Assembly: GCA_051648365.1 (NCBI GenBank)
Contig: JBOFEZ010000139.1
Coordinates: 16,606-80,605 of the forward strand
Direction: 5' to 3'
Origin: JAGNZR01 sp051648365
GTDB lineage: Bacteria; Fusobacteriota; Fusobacteriia; Fusobacteriales; Fusobacteriaceae
Length of the DNA stretch: 64,000 bases
Below, in pieces: positions 52,389-61,287 of this stretch; position 1 is the stretch's first letter, and the number at the start of each line of letters is the position of its first letter. The notes beneath the pieces are model-generated. The model did not search any database and was not told the origin of the DNA. It was given only the letters and a program-made list of their open reading frames with translations. Both the position numbers and the translations under genes were made by a program.

Positions 52389-53034
52389 CTCTATTCCTCT
52401 CTATATTCTTAACTGCTAAAGAAAAAGTGTATACAATAATTTTATTAGGATTACAACAAAGGTGAATTTCTTCAATTATCTCTTCCACTGTAGAACCAGT
52501 AGTTAGTATGTCATCTACTATAAGTAGATTTCTACCATTGAAATCATTGTCTCCTATTCTAAATCCTTTTTTTATATTCTCACGTCTTCTTTCTCTACCA
52601 CCTAATTTATACATTTGCTCAGTATTTTTTATCCTATCTATTTTTTTGTACTTTATCTCTGCTTTTTCAAGCACTTCTTGAACTTGATTAAAACCTCTTT
52701 CTCTGAGTCTCCCATCACTTATTGGGACTGGAATTACAAAATCAATGCTTTCTAATTTAATTATTTTTTCAATCTCAGGTTTTAATATTCCTGATAATAT
52801 AACTCCCAATTTTCTTTGATTTTTTAATTTGTAGTTTTCTATAAAATTCTTAATTCCACCATTATACGAGTATGAATAATAACAATTTTCTATTTTTTTG
52901 AACTTCCCCTCTTTTTCAAGATAACTTAAACACTCTGAACAGAGATATTCTTCATCATCTTTTAGAAAGCAGTTACACATTGAACATTTCGTAGAAAAAA
53001 AAAGTTTTTTAAGGTGCAGGATTAATTTGGACAT
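52363..53034 (-). CDS. comF: ComF-family phosphoribosyltransferase-like protein
   Basis: ComF relatives are needed for DNA uptake in competent bacteria but occur widely elsewhere. The N-terminal C4 zinc finger is CSMCNCFL...CSEC, and the PRPP-binding motif LLIVDDILTTGSTVEEI lies near the C-terminus. The longer frame to 53097 is unlikely: AAGGAG ten bases before ATG 53034 gives the normal 223 residues. It overlaps the Zn-ribbon gene by 26 bases. No other competence gene is in the window. Confidence 0.88.
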   Translation of the reverse strand: MSKLILHLKKLFFSTKCSMCNCFLKDDEEYLCSECLSYLEKEGKFKKIENCYYSYSYNGGIKNFIENYKLKNQRKLGVILSGILKPEIEKIIKLESIDFVIPVPISDGRLRERGFNQVQEVLEKAEIKYKKIDRIKNTEQMYKLGGRERRRENIKKGFRIGDNDFNGRNLLIVDDILTTGSTVEEIIEEIHLCCNPNKIIVYTFSLAVKNIERNRDVDRSLYR

Positions 53035-53212
53035 TTCTATTCTTCTCCTTATCCAATATGGCTGCAGAGTACATTTCAGTATATCCACACTCCTCACATA
53101 TTTTCAAATAATAAGATCCTAAATGTAGCTTAAGCCCAGAGTCCTTTTCTGGAAACAAAGCTGTTCTCATGTAATATTTTTCACTTCCACATTTTAAACA
53201 GTTTAGCTCCAT
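53009..53212 (-). CDS. Small zinc-ribbon protein
   Basis: A 67-residue protein with two CxxC knuckles, CLKCG near residue 5 and CEECG near 39, the layout of a zinc ribbon, with a predicted beta hairpin between them. It resembles small nucleic-acid-binding Zn-ribbon proteins. It overlaps both yraN upstream (10 bases) and comF downstream (26 bases). Exact role unknown. Confidence 0.75.
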   Translation of the reverse strand: MELNCLKCGSEKYYMRTALFPEKDSGLKLHLGSYYLKICEECGYTEMYSAAILDKEKNRNVQINPAP

Positions 53213-53562
53213 ATCTCATCTCCCCATATTATATTTTTATCCCATGTACTTTTTTCACCTAAAAAAACAATCATATCAAATCTTATCTCTTTAGTTAAAA
53301 ATCTTTTTTCAGAAAGATACTTTTTTCCAGTGAGATACATTCTTTTTAATTTTTTTTTATCTATAGCTTCGCTTCCATATCCATAATCATTGTTTCTTCT
53401 ATATTTCACCTCAACAAAAACCAATGTTTCTTCTCTTTTACAGATTATATCTATCTCGCCCCACTGGGAATAGTAGTTTTTTTCTAATATTTCATATCCT
53501 GATTCCTTCAAAATAATTTCAGCTTTTCTTTCATAATATCCGCCTTTTTCACGTCTATTCAT
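53203..53562 (-). CDS. yraN: YraN/UPF0102 family endonuclease-like protein
   Basis: A 119-residue protein of the YraN family, a small restriction-endonuclease-like fold of uncertain role. Family residues are present: ILKESGYEILEKNYYSQWGEIDII and LVFVEVKYR, the Asp...Glu-x-Lys nuclease core. It overlaps the rnhB end by four bases; the rnhB-yraN pairing is common across bacteria. Confidence 0.9.
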   Translation of the reverse strand: MNRREKGGYYERKAEIILKESGYEILEKNYYSQWGEIDIICKREETLVFVEVKYRRNNDYGYGSEAIDKKKLKRMYLTGKKYLSEKRFLTKEIRFDMIVFLGEKSTWDKNIIWGDEIWS

Positions 53563-54173
53563 CTTTCTCCAATTATCTTCTTTAAAAAACTCTTTCTATG
53601 AATTTTTGTTGCACCTTTTTCTAAAATTATTTCCCTATGTCTTTTTGTTCCGTATCCTTTGTGTTTTTCAAACTCATAATCTGGATATTCTTTTACAATA
53701 TCTAACATGATTCTATCTCTCGTAACTTTAGCAGCTATAGATGCCGCACCGATAGCCAAACTTTTTCCATCTCCTTTTACAATCGGTTCTTGATTAAGTT
53801 GGCATTCTCTTATTTTATGATTTCCATCTACAAGAATAAGATATTCTTCAAGATTCACTCCCTGACTCCGAAGATTTTCCAAAGCCCTTCTCATTGCAAG
53901 AAATGTTGCATTAAGTATATTTATTTCATCTATCTCCTTCTCTGTAGCCATCCCCACACCTATAAAAAAGTTTTCTTCCAAAGTACAGAATATTTTTTCC
54001 CGTTTTTTTTCAGTGAGTTTTTTAGAGTCATTTATCTCATCTAAAATAGGAGAATAGTTTTTTAATAATGCTGCTGCTGCCACAACTGGACCTGCAAGAG
54101 GACCCCTGCCAGCTTCATCTACTCCTATAACTTTTCCCATTTCTAAATCAAATTTATATAATAAATTTTCCAT
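53559..54173 (-). CDS. rnhB: Ribonuclease HII
   Basis: Removes ribonucleotides and RNA primers from DNA. The active-site opening GVDEAGRGPLAGPVVAAA has D19 and E20, with a further Asp in LILVDGNHKI near residue 114. The 204-residue length is normal. It is 8 bases downstream of the pseudouridine synthase gene. Confidence 0.97.
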   Translation of the reverse strand: MENLLYKFDLEMGKVIGVDEAGRGPLAGPVVAAAALLKNYSPILDEINDSKKLTEKKREKIFCTLEENFFIGVGMATEKEIDEINILNATFLAMRRALENLRSQGVNLEEYLILVDGNHKIRECQLNQEPIVKGDGKSLAIGAASIAAKVTRDRIMLDIVKEYPDYEFEKHKGYGTKRHREIILEKGATKIHRKSFLKKIIGER

Positions 54174-54181
54174 GATTCTCC

Positions 54182-55132
54182 TCAGTCTATCTTACTTATA
54201 TCCATGCCCAATCTTTTTATAATCGCTTTAAAATCTTCAGGTATTGGTGCTTTTATAATCATTTCATGATTTTTTACTGGATGCCTAAATTTTAATGTAT
54301 ATGAATGAAGCATCTGTCTGGAAGCTAGATCTCCACCATTTCCATATACTCTATCACCAACTATTGGGTGATTAAGAGACTTCATATGAACCCTAATTTG
54401 ATGAGTTCTCCCTGTTTCTATTCTTACTTTCACTAGAGAGAAATCTCTCACTTCATCTAAAACTATATAGTTACTAATTGCCTCTTTTCCATTTTCTTGG
54501 ACTACTGCCATTTTTTTTCTATCTCTAGGATCACGTCCTATGAGATTCATTATTCGACCTTCTTTTATCTTGAAATTCCCTTTACAGATACAAACATATG
54601 TCTTTTCTAATGTTTTTTCTTTAAACATATTCGAAAGTGAAAGGTGTGCCACATCATTTTTAGCTATCACTATTATTCCACTCGTATCCTTATCCAGTCT
54701 GTGAACTATTCCAGGTCTTATTACTCCATTTATTCCTGAAAGATCCTTTACATGATAAAGAACCGCATTCACAAGGGTTCCATTATAATTTCCTTGGGCT
54801 GGATGTACTACCATATTAGGACCTTTATTGATTATAGCCATATGCTCATCTTCATAAATTATATCTATTGGAATATTTTCAGGTTCTAGATCTAACATTT
54901 CATCTTCAGGAATAGAAATTACAATATTCTCATTTCCCTTAATCTTGCTTCCACATTTTATTTTTTTACTATTTTCCAAAGATATATTTCCATTTTCTAT
55001 AAGATTTTGGACATAAGCTCGAGTAGTATCTTGGAGATATTCCTGTACAAAAATATCCAAACGTTTCCCTATATCTGATTTATCTGTCTTTACTTCTATT
55101 ATTTCTTTTATTTTCAATTTTTTATTTTCCAT
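54182..55132 (-). CDS. rluD: RluA-family pseudouridine synthase (RluD-like), with S4 domain
   Basis: Isomerises uridines in 23S rRNA. An S4 RNA-binding domain covers about residues 15-75 (RLDIFVQEYLQDTTRAYVQNLI), then the catalytic motif HRLDKDTSGIIVIAKN with the active Asp, and GRTHQIRVHM later. The frame can be extended to TTG 55153, overlapping era, but ATG 55132 has AGGAT ahead and gives 316 residues. Assignment to RluD rather than RluC rests on size and S4 domain. Confidence 0.85.
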   Translation of the reverse strand: MENKKLKIKEIIEVKTDKSDIGKRLDIFVQEYLQDTTRAYVQNLIENGNISLENSKKIKCGSKIKGNENIVISIPEDEMLDLEPENIPIDIIYEDEHMAIINKGPNMVVHPAQGNYNGTLVNAVLYHVKDLSGINGVIRPGIVHRLDKDTSGIIVIAKNDVAHLSLSNMFKEKTLEKTYVCICKGNFKIKEGRIMNLIGRDPRDRKKMAVVQENGKEAISNYIVLDEVRDFSLVKVRIETGRTHQIRVHMKSLNHPIVGDRVYGNGGDLASRQMLHSYTLKFRHPVKNHEMIIKAPIPEDFKAIIKRLGMDISKID

Positions 55133-55142
55133 ATTTTCTATC

Positions 55143-56042
55143 CTATTTTTCAATGTGATATCCCATCTCTTTCAAGAAAGGCTTCTTTTTTCTCCAGTCA
55201 TCTTTAACTTTTACCCATAAGTTAAGGAATATTTTCTGTCCTAATAGCTGTTCAATATCTTTTCTAGCTTCTGTTCCAATATCTTTTAGCAAAGCTCCAT
55301 TTTTTCCTATTATTATTCCCTTCTGAGAATCTCTCTCTACGTAAATATTTATATCAAACTTATCCTTTGCTTTTCCTTCACTTCTTCTCTCTACATTCAG
55401 TATTTCTATGGCTACTGAATGAGGTATTTCATCTCTAGTTTTATTCAGAATTTTTTCTCTTACAACTTCTGTTATTATTCTGTAAATAGGCATATCTGTA
55501 TACATGTCATCAGGATAATACTTTATACCCTCTTCTAAAAATGGATCGATGGCTGAAAGAAGCTTTGGAATTCCCAATGCATATTGACCTGAAATTTCAA
55601 CAATAGCATCAAACTCTCCAAGTTTTTCACGAATTTCATTTCTCTTGGCTTTCATCTCATAATCATCCATTTTATCAATTTTATTGATAACTAAAACTTT
55701 AGGAGTTCTTTTAGCTTCAGAAACCTTATCCATAACGAATTGATCTCCTGTACTAATTTCCTGTGATCCATCCAATAAAAAAACTATAACATCTACCTCT
55801 TTCAAGACTCTTATGGCACTATTAGTCATATGCTCTCCTAAAAGGTGCTTAGGTTTATGTATTCCTGGAGTATCTATAAAAATATATTGATTATCTCCAA
55901 AATTTAAAATTCCTTTTATGTTATCTCTAGTTGTTCCTGCTTTATCCGAAACTATTGCAACCTTTTCTGCTACAAGTTTATTTATCAATGTAGATTTTCC
56001 TACATTTGGTCTTCCTACTACGGCTATAAATCCTGCTTTCAT
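55143..56042 (-). CDS. era: GTPase Era
   Basis: GTPase that binds the 3' end of 16S rRNA during 30S assembly. G1 is GRPNVGKST at 10-18, G3 DTPGIHKPKH near 58, G4 NKID near 121. The C-terminal KH domain ends GIIIGKNGALLKDIGTEARK and KIFLNLWVKVK. The 299 residues are typical. It follows the Xer-like gene by two bases. Confidence 0.97.
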   Translation of the reverse strand: MKAGFIAVVGRPNVGKSTLINKLVAEKVAIVSDKAGTTRDNIKGILNFGDNQYIFIDTPGIHKPKHLLGEHMTNSAIRVLKEVDVIVFLLDGSQEISTGDQFVMDKVSEAKRTPKVLVINKIDKMDDYEMKAKRNEIREKLGEFDAIVEISGQYALGIPKLLSAIDPFLEEGIKYYPDDMYTDMPIYRIITEVVREKILNKTRDEIPHSVAIEILNVERRSEGKAKDKFDINIYVERDSQKGIIIGKNGALLKDIGTEARKDIEQLLGQKIFLNLWVKVKDDWRKKKPFLKEMGYHIEK

Positions 56043-56044
56043 AA

Positions 56045-56833
56045 TTATTCATCTCCTATTCTTGTTTTCATATATTCTTTTTTCATCTCTCGAAAAAAGT
56101 CACCTCTTGTGATATTTTCATTTTTGTTCTCTGCTACACTTTTTTTTATTTCTATTGGAGATATCGGAATATCTATCCCTGCTTCCTTACAATATTTCAT
56201 AAACCTTGCTCTAAAAGTTTGCCTGCTCAAATCTCCAAAAAGATTTTCTTCCTGCTTTTTTTCTTTTTTATCAATATAATTTTTTAGAAATTCAACTCCT
56301 TCAGAGTCCAATTTTATTGTTTCTATTCCGTTTTTTCCTAATATATTTATTTCGTTGGATTTTAATATATTATCTTTTCTAATTTTTAGTATCTGATTTA
56401 TTTTTAGACCACTTATAAAAAGAAGATAGATTACTATTCTGTCTCTTCTTCCCTTATCATCATCCTTGCAATAATCCATAATCCTAACTATTTCTCCCAG
56501 GGTAACTTTAGGGGAAATATCTTTTTTTTCTTCAGATATTTTTATTCCTGAAAAAGGATTTTGTTTTATTATGGATTTTTTTATTAAATATTTAAAAAAT
56601 CCACTCACAGAAGCTATTTTTCTCTTTATAGACAGGGGAGAAAAATTTTTTTTTAGATTTTCCGTATACTTTATTCCAATATCATCTGCTAAACTCACAA
56701 TTTTATTTTGTGATATAAAATCAAGAAAATTTTTTATCTCTTTTCTATATATCTCTATGGTTTCCTCTGAGTTTTTTCCATATTTTTTTAGAAGATTTAT
56801 ATAGTCCTTTAAAAGTTTTGCACTATCTTCCAT
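56045..56833 (-). CDS. Degenerate tyrosine-recombinase (Xer-like) protein, probably inactive
   Basis: The fold matches XerC/XerD: an N-terminal core-binding domain (residues about 1-95, ending LSIKRKIASVSGFFKYLI), then the catalytic-domain opening RRDRIVIYLLFISGLKINQIL. The catalytic residues are missing. The first arginine (GLRxSE in XerC) is lysine in GLKINQ. The SPHxLRH box reads SPIEIKK, losing His, Arg and His. No usual tyrosine segment follows. It overlaps recN by 11 bases and precedes era by two, so it is kept in frame in a housekeeping operon. It may bind DNA or a partner without cutting. Confidence 0.8.
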   Translation of the reverse strand: MEDSAKLLKDYINLLKKYGKNSEETIEIYRKEIKNFLDFISQNKIVSLADDIGIKYTENLKKNFSPLSIKRKIASVSGFFKYLIKKSIIKQNPFSGIKISEEKKDISPKVTLGEIVRIMDYCKDDDKGRRDRIVIYLLFISGLKINQILKIRKDNILKSNEINILGKNGIETIKLDSEGVEFLKNYIDKKEKKQEENLFGDLSRQTFRARFMKYCKEAGIDIPISPIEIKKSVAENKNENITRGDFFREMKKEYMKTRIGDE

Positions 56834-58484
56834 TTAAGAGCTCCTTTGCATGATCTATTACAGCAGAAGATATCTTTTTTCCAGCCAACATTCTTCCAAT
56901 TTCCATGACTCTTTCTTGAGAGGTCAAAAGTTTTACTGAACTCAATGTCTTTCCATTCTCAGAATTTTTTTCTATATAAAATTGCTGGTTTGCTTTAGCT
57001 GCTATAGCTGGAGAATGTGTTATACATATAACCTGAGAGTTCTCTCCTATTTCCTGTAATTTTTGTCCTATTTTCCTTACAGTTTCCCCCCCGACTCCTG
57101 AATCTATTTCATCAAAAAGAAGCATAGCTATGCTATCTACTTTTGAAAAAAGAACCTTAAGAGCAAGCATAATTCTACTCACCTCTCCTCCTGAAGCAAT
57201 CTTCCACAGAGGTTTTGGAATTTGTCCGGCATTTGTAGAAATAAAAAATTCCACGCTATCCATTCCAAAAGGACTCCAGCTACTTAGCTCTTCAAATTTC
57301 ACATAAAAATTTGCATCTACCATATTTAAGAATGCCAGTTCATTTCTAAGATTTTCTTCGATTTTTTTTGAGACTACATATCTACTATTCCTAAGTAATT
57401 TACTTTGCTCTAGATATTTTTTTTCCAATAAATCTCTATCTTGGAAAAGATTCTTAAGCTGAAATCCATTCTCATCTAATGATTTGAGTTTTTCTTCCAA
57501 CATCTCCCTGTGACTAAGAATTTCTCCAATATTAAACCCATATTTCATTTTTAATTTATTAATTGAATCCAAACGCAATATTACTTTTTCAAGTTTTCTG
57601 TCGTTTGATTCGATGTCTTCATCTAAAGTAACAATAAGGTCTACTACATCTTCTAGTTCGTAATAAATTTTTTCAAGTTTTTCAAAAATTTCTTCATATT
57701 CCTTTCCATATTTACATAAAAGTTCTATAGACTTTCTTGAGTTATGTATAAAATTTAAAGCATTTATCTCTCCATCTCTAAGAAAATTTTCTGAATTTTG
57801 AAGTTTTTCTTTAATTTTCCCTGCATTAAACAATTTTTTATATTCCTCTTCTAACTCATTGTCTTCATTTATTCTAGGATTAATTTCCTCTATCTCTTCC
57901 AGCTGAAATCGATAAAAATCTTTTCTCTCTATAATTTCTTTCTGAAAAATTTCGATATCCTGTATTTTCTTTTTAACCTGTTGGTACTCACCATAAGTTT
58001 TCCCTACTTGATTCTTCAACTTTTTCCCATCGTCATTCAGAAACTTATCTAAAAGTTTTATGTGATTAGACTTTGAAAGTAGCATCTGATGAGAATGTTG
58101 TCCCACAATGTCCACAAGACTTTTCATTATATCTTTTAGACTGCTCATTGGAACTCTTATATTATTAACAGTAGCTTTTCCTCTTCCCGAACGGTCTAAA
58201 GTTCTACGAATGATTACTTCTGTACCCTCAATTTCTAATCCCAACTCTCGGAGCTCCGCTATCTGATTTTCATCTACTTCAAAAACACCTTGTGCAAGAA
58301 GAGAAGTTGCTCCATCTCTTATCAGATCCATATCACCTTTTTCCCCAATAAGAAGATTAACTCCACTCATAATAATAGATTTTCCTGCTCCCGTTTCTCC
58401 TGTAAGAGTTATCAATCCATTTTCAAGTTCCATATCCAAAGCATCTATTATTGCTAAGTTTTCTATCTTTAACTCTCTTAACAT
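56823..58484 (-). CDS. recN: DNA repair protein RecN
   Basis: SMC-like ATPase for double-strand break repair. Walker A GETGAGKS is at residues 29-36, a coiled coil spans about 170-360, and the C-terminal signature LSGGE-like SGGEVSRIMLALK and Walker B MLLFDEIDSGVGG are present. The 553-residue length is normal. It overlaps nadK by 7 bases; the nadK-recN pairing is common. Confidence 0.97.
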   Translation of the reverse strand: MLRELKIENLAIIDALDMELENGLITLTGETGAGKSIIMSGVNLLIGEKGDMDLIRDGATSLLAQGVFEVDENQIAELRELGLEIEGTEVIIRRTLDRSGRGKATVNNIRVPMSSLKDIMKSLVDIVGQHSHQMLLSKSNHIKLLDKFLNDDGKKLKNQVGKTYGEYQQVKKKIQDIEIFQKEIIERKDFYRFQLEEIEEINPRINEDNELEEEYKKLFNAGKIKEKLQNSENFLRDGEINALNFIHNSRKSIELLCKYGKEYEEIFEKLEKIYYELEDVVDLIVTLDEDIESNDRKLEKVILRLDSINKLKMKYGFNIGEILSHREMLEEKLKSLDENGFQLKNLFQDRDLLEKKYLEQSKLLRNSRYVVSKKIEENLRNELAFLNMVDANFYVKFEELSSWSPFGMDSVEFFISTNAGQIPKPLWKIASGGEVSRIMLALKVLFSKVDSIAMLLFDEIDSGVGGETVRKIGQKLQEIGENSQVICITHSPAIAAKANQQFYIEKNSENGKTLSSVKLLTSQERVMEIGRMLAGKKISSAVIDHAKELLNGR

Positions 58485-59281
58485 AATTTATCTCCCCATT
58501 TCAATGTTTCTCTTAAAATTCCATAATAATTCAATTCTTTAGGAAGAACCAGATTTATTTTTTTACCCCTATAAGCCACTGTTACAACATCATTGAAATG
58601 AATTTTTGCACAGGTTTCCCCATCTATGACAGCATAACCAATTCTATTTTCATCTTCTATCTTTATCGTAAGAATCTCATCTCCATTTATGACCACCGGT
58701 CTAGCAGTTAAGTTATGAGCCGCTATAGGCGTTATTACTAGAGCTTTCAAGCCAGGGGTTACAATTGGTCCACCCGCAGCCATCGAGTAGGCTGTAGAGC
58801 CTGTAGGAGTCGAGATAATAAGTCCATCAGCTCTATAGGTATTCATATAATCACCATTAGAATAAACTCCTATTCGGAGGAGCTTAGTCATTACTCCCCC
58901 TTTAGATATAACAACTTCATTAAGTGCATCATAAACCTTGTCCTTCAGACCTATTTCTATCATTCTCCTACTTTTAACTCGGTAATCTCCTTTAAGATAT
59001 CTTTCTATCGTATCTAGTCCGTCTTCCATAGATATTTCTGTCAGAAATCCTAAACTCCCAGCATTTATTGCTATAATATCTATTTCTGGATTTTTAACTA
59101 AAATTTTAGCTGCTCTAAGTAATGTCCCATCTCCCCCTATAACTACTGCGAAATCTAAAAGTTCCAACTGCTCTATTTCCCATATTTCAACATTTTTATT
59201 TTTAATAAATTTTTTGACTTTTTGGAAAAAATCTACAGCTATCTCTTTTTCTGCATTATAGATTATGCAACATTTTTTCAT
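58478..59281 (-). CDS. nadK: NAD kinase
   Basis: Phosphorylates NAD to NADP. The GGDGT motif lies at residues 49-53 with NAGSLGFLTEI near 75, and the DGLIISTPTGSTAYSMAAGGPI block near 150-170. The 267 residues fit the bacterial form. It lies between the envC-like gene and recN and starts 9 bases before the envC-like stop region. Confidence 0.96.
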   Translation of the reverse strand: MKKCCIIYNAEKEIAVDFFQKVKKFIKNKNVEIWEIEQLELLDFAVVIGGDGTLLRAAKILVKNPEIDIIAINAGSLGFLTEISMEDGLDTIERYLKGDYRVKSRRMIEIGLKDKVYDALNEVVISKGGVMTKLLRIGVYSNGDYMNTYRADGLIISTPTGSTAYSMAAGGPIVTPGLKALVITPIAAHNLTARPVVINGDEILTIKIEDENRIGYAVIDGETCAKIHFNDVVTVAYRGKKINLVLPKELNYYGILRETLKWGDKLC

Positions 59282-59289
59282 CTTTCCCC

Positions 59290-60399
59290 CTAAAAGAAAT
59301 TCTCTGGATTCACTGCTTTGAGTTTAAATCTTACCTCATAGTACAGATCAGGATTTGAATCTGATGAAAATCCTAAAATTCCAATATTTTGTCCCTTTTT
59401 GATTCGGTCTCCGACTTTTATCTGTGATGAAATTAAATTTCCATATAGTCCGATTAAATTATATCCATAATCAATCATTATCACTTTCCCCAGACCTTGG
59501 AAATCATCAGAATATATTACCTTTCCAGCTGCGGCTCCTTTCACTTGTGTTCCTAGGTTTCCTCTTATTTCTATTCCATTACTAGAAACCCCATTTTTTT
59601 TCTGATTAAATTTAATGATTGTTTTACCACTTATAGGCTTTTGCAGTTTTCCAACTTGTTTCTGAGCTGTCGAGTAGTTTATATTTTTATTTACTTTGGT
59701 TCTTTGAGAAATTATTTTCTGAATTTCCTTTTCTTTTCTAGCTTTTTCAGCTATAAGTTTTTTTATAGCTGATTCATGGTTATTTTTTTCACTGTTAAGC
59801 TTTTTTATAAGTGATTCCTGCTGATATATTTTATTATCTAATTTTTTAGAATTTGATAAGGCTTGATGCCGTAAATTCTCCAATTTTCTTTTTTCTGCTT
59901 CTACTTCACTCTTAGCTTTTTTTATTTCTCCATCTATTGTTTCTATTCTTTCTATTCTTTGAAAATCTCCTTGTAACATCTTCTGAAAAGCAAATTTCAA
60001 CTGTGGATTCTGTCCCAACCCCTCTTCCTGAAGCTGAATTCTATTCCAAATTTTTATCTTAGTTAAATTTGCTTTTTTTATTCTATTTTTTTCTGAAGCT
60101 GTTATATTTAAATTTTTTTCAACATAATCTATAGATCTTTCTACTCTTTTTATCTCTTGGAGTATTGTCTCTCTCTCTTGTTTTATCTCTTCTATTTCGA
60201 CTTCTGTTCTTTCTATATCTTTTTCAAGATTATTTTTCTCTTCACCTATTGTTTTTATTCTTTTATTTTTTGTTGAAATCTCCGTCTCTATTTTCTTTAT
60301 CTCTTTTTTCATCGTATCCACATTAGCTGAAAAAATTGACAAACTCTTAATCATAAGAATTATTATAATATTAAAAATTTTTATCTTTTTTTCACTCAT
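59290..60399 (-). CDS. EnvC-like coiled-coil protein with degenerate M23 domain
   Basis: Periplasmic murein hydrolase activator of the EnvC type. An N-terminal hydrophobic segment (signal, residues about 5-25) precedes a long Lys/Glu-rich coiled coil (about 25-240) and a C-terminal LytM domain. The zinc ligands are lost: the HxxxD site is replaced by NGIEIRG, and HxH by DLYYE, as in EnvC, which activates amidases instead of cutting. ATG 60399 overlaps the ftsX-like stop by 8 bases; the frame could extend to 60420 without a ribosome site. Pairing with an FtsX-like gene supports the role. Confidence 0.82.
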   Translation of the reverse strand: MSEKKIKIFNIIIILMIKSLSIFSANVDTMKKEIKKIETEISTKNKRIKTIGEEKNNLEKDIERTEVEIEEIKQERETILQEIKRVERSIDYVEKNLNITASEKNRIKKANLTKIKIWNRIQLQEEGLGQNPQLKFAFQKMLQGDFQRIERIETIDGEIKKAKSEVEAEKRKLENLRHQALSNSKKLDNKIYQQESLIKKLNSEKNNHESAIKKLIAEKARKEKEIQKIISQRTKVNKNINYSTAQKQVGKLQKPISGKTIIKFNQKKNGVSSNGIEIRGNLGTQVKGAAAGKVIYSDDFQGLGKVIMIDYGYNLIGLYGNLISSQIKVGDRIKKGQNIGILGFSSDSNPDLYYEVRFKLKAVNPENFF

Positions 60400-61204
60400 T
60401 ATTATTATCCTCAAAATCAAGATTATTTTTTGAAAAAGGCAACAATAAAGCTATTATTACTATACAACCCGTAACTAAACTAGAAAATAAAAAGACTCTT
60501 TGAAAAGGGGTTTTAAGAATAAAATAGCCTGTTTTCTCAAAGTTTTTTTGAAGAAACACATATATATTATTACATATAAAGAATCCTATAATTCCCGAAA
60601 AAATCATTGGCAATGATGATGCTCTCTTAGATTTCTTCCAAATTCTTTCTCTTTCTTTAGATGTAAAATAAAAATATATTAAATTTCTCTCTCTCATGCT
60701 ACAGTAAGCTGATAATATTATTACTATTGTTGGAATTATGAGAAAAAAAATTGTAAAATATCTTACCAATTTAAGAGTTTTTTTCTGCAACAAGTTCTTT
60801 TCTACGTATTCTTGATCAAAAAACACCTCTCTTATTTCATCTTCTGCTTCCAATTTTGAAATAATATCTTCTGGAGAATTTTCAATAGAAAAATAAACTA
60901 CCATAATATCCTGAATAGAACTATCAGGAACAGTTATCTTTAAGTTTTTCTCGAGGCTTCTCATGCTCTCTTCTCTTGAAATATATCCTACTTTTTTTAC
61001 ATTTTCAAATTTTAAAATTTCCTCTTCTATTTCCCGTTTTTTTTCCTGAGATAACCCCGACTCTAAATCTACTTGGAAAAAATTTCTATCTTGAGTTTTA
61101 TCTTCGTAGCTCAACAAATTCAAAAAAAGTGAGATAAAAAAGCTCAGAAGAAAAAACAGGTAAATTAGCGTTTTAAAATTTCTAGTTTTTCTTTGAAATA
61201 TCAT
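60392..61204 (-). CDS. ftsX: FtsX-like cell-division membrane protein
   Basis: A 270-residue FtsX-type protein. First membrane segment at about 12-32, an extracytoplasmic domain of about 120 residues (FENVKKVGYISREESMRSL), then three more segments (LVRYFTIFFLIIPTIVIILS; the MIFSGIIGFFICNNIYV region; the VFLFSSLVTGCIVIIALLL region). In E. coli FtsEX uses EnvC to activate amidases at the septum, and an EnvC-like gene follows here by overlap. The FtsE ATPase gene is not beside it; the neighbour upstream is transketolase. No FtsE in the window. Confidence 0.8.
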   Translation of the reverse strand: MIFQRKTRNFKTLIYLFFLLSFFISLFLNLLSYEDKTQDRNFFQVDLESGLSQEKKREIEEEILKFENVKKVGYISREESMRSLEKNLKITVPDSSIQDIMVVYFSIENSPEDIISKLEAEDEIREVFFDQEYVEKNLLQKKTLKLVRYFTIFFLIIPTIVIILSAYCSMRERNLIYFYFTSKERERIWKKSKRASSLPMIFSGIIGFFICNNIYVFLQKNFEKTGYFILKTPFQRVFLFSSLVTGCIVIIALLLPFSKNNLDFEDNNNE

Positions 61205-61221
61205 AAAATCCCCTTTAAATA

Positions 61222-61260
61222 CAGAGCGAGGACGGCCAAAAAATTTAGACGTCCTCCCTG
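61222..61260 (-). other. Hairpin between transketolase and ftsX-like gene
   Basis: GAGGACG/CGTCCTC 7-bp stem with a 15-base loop, extended by CAG/CTG past a small bulge. No T-tract follows on the minus strand, so it is not a standard terminator. Confidence 0.45.
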
Positions 61261-61287
61261 TAATAACTATATACTTTCTAAAATAGA

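Noticed and set aside
56045..56833. Active XerC/XerD integrase or a mobile element
   Set aside because: Catalytic residues are missing, there are no attachment-site repeats, and the gene overlaps recN in a housekeeping operon.
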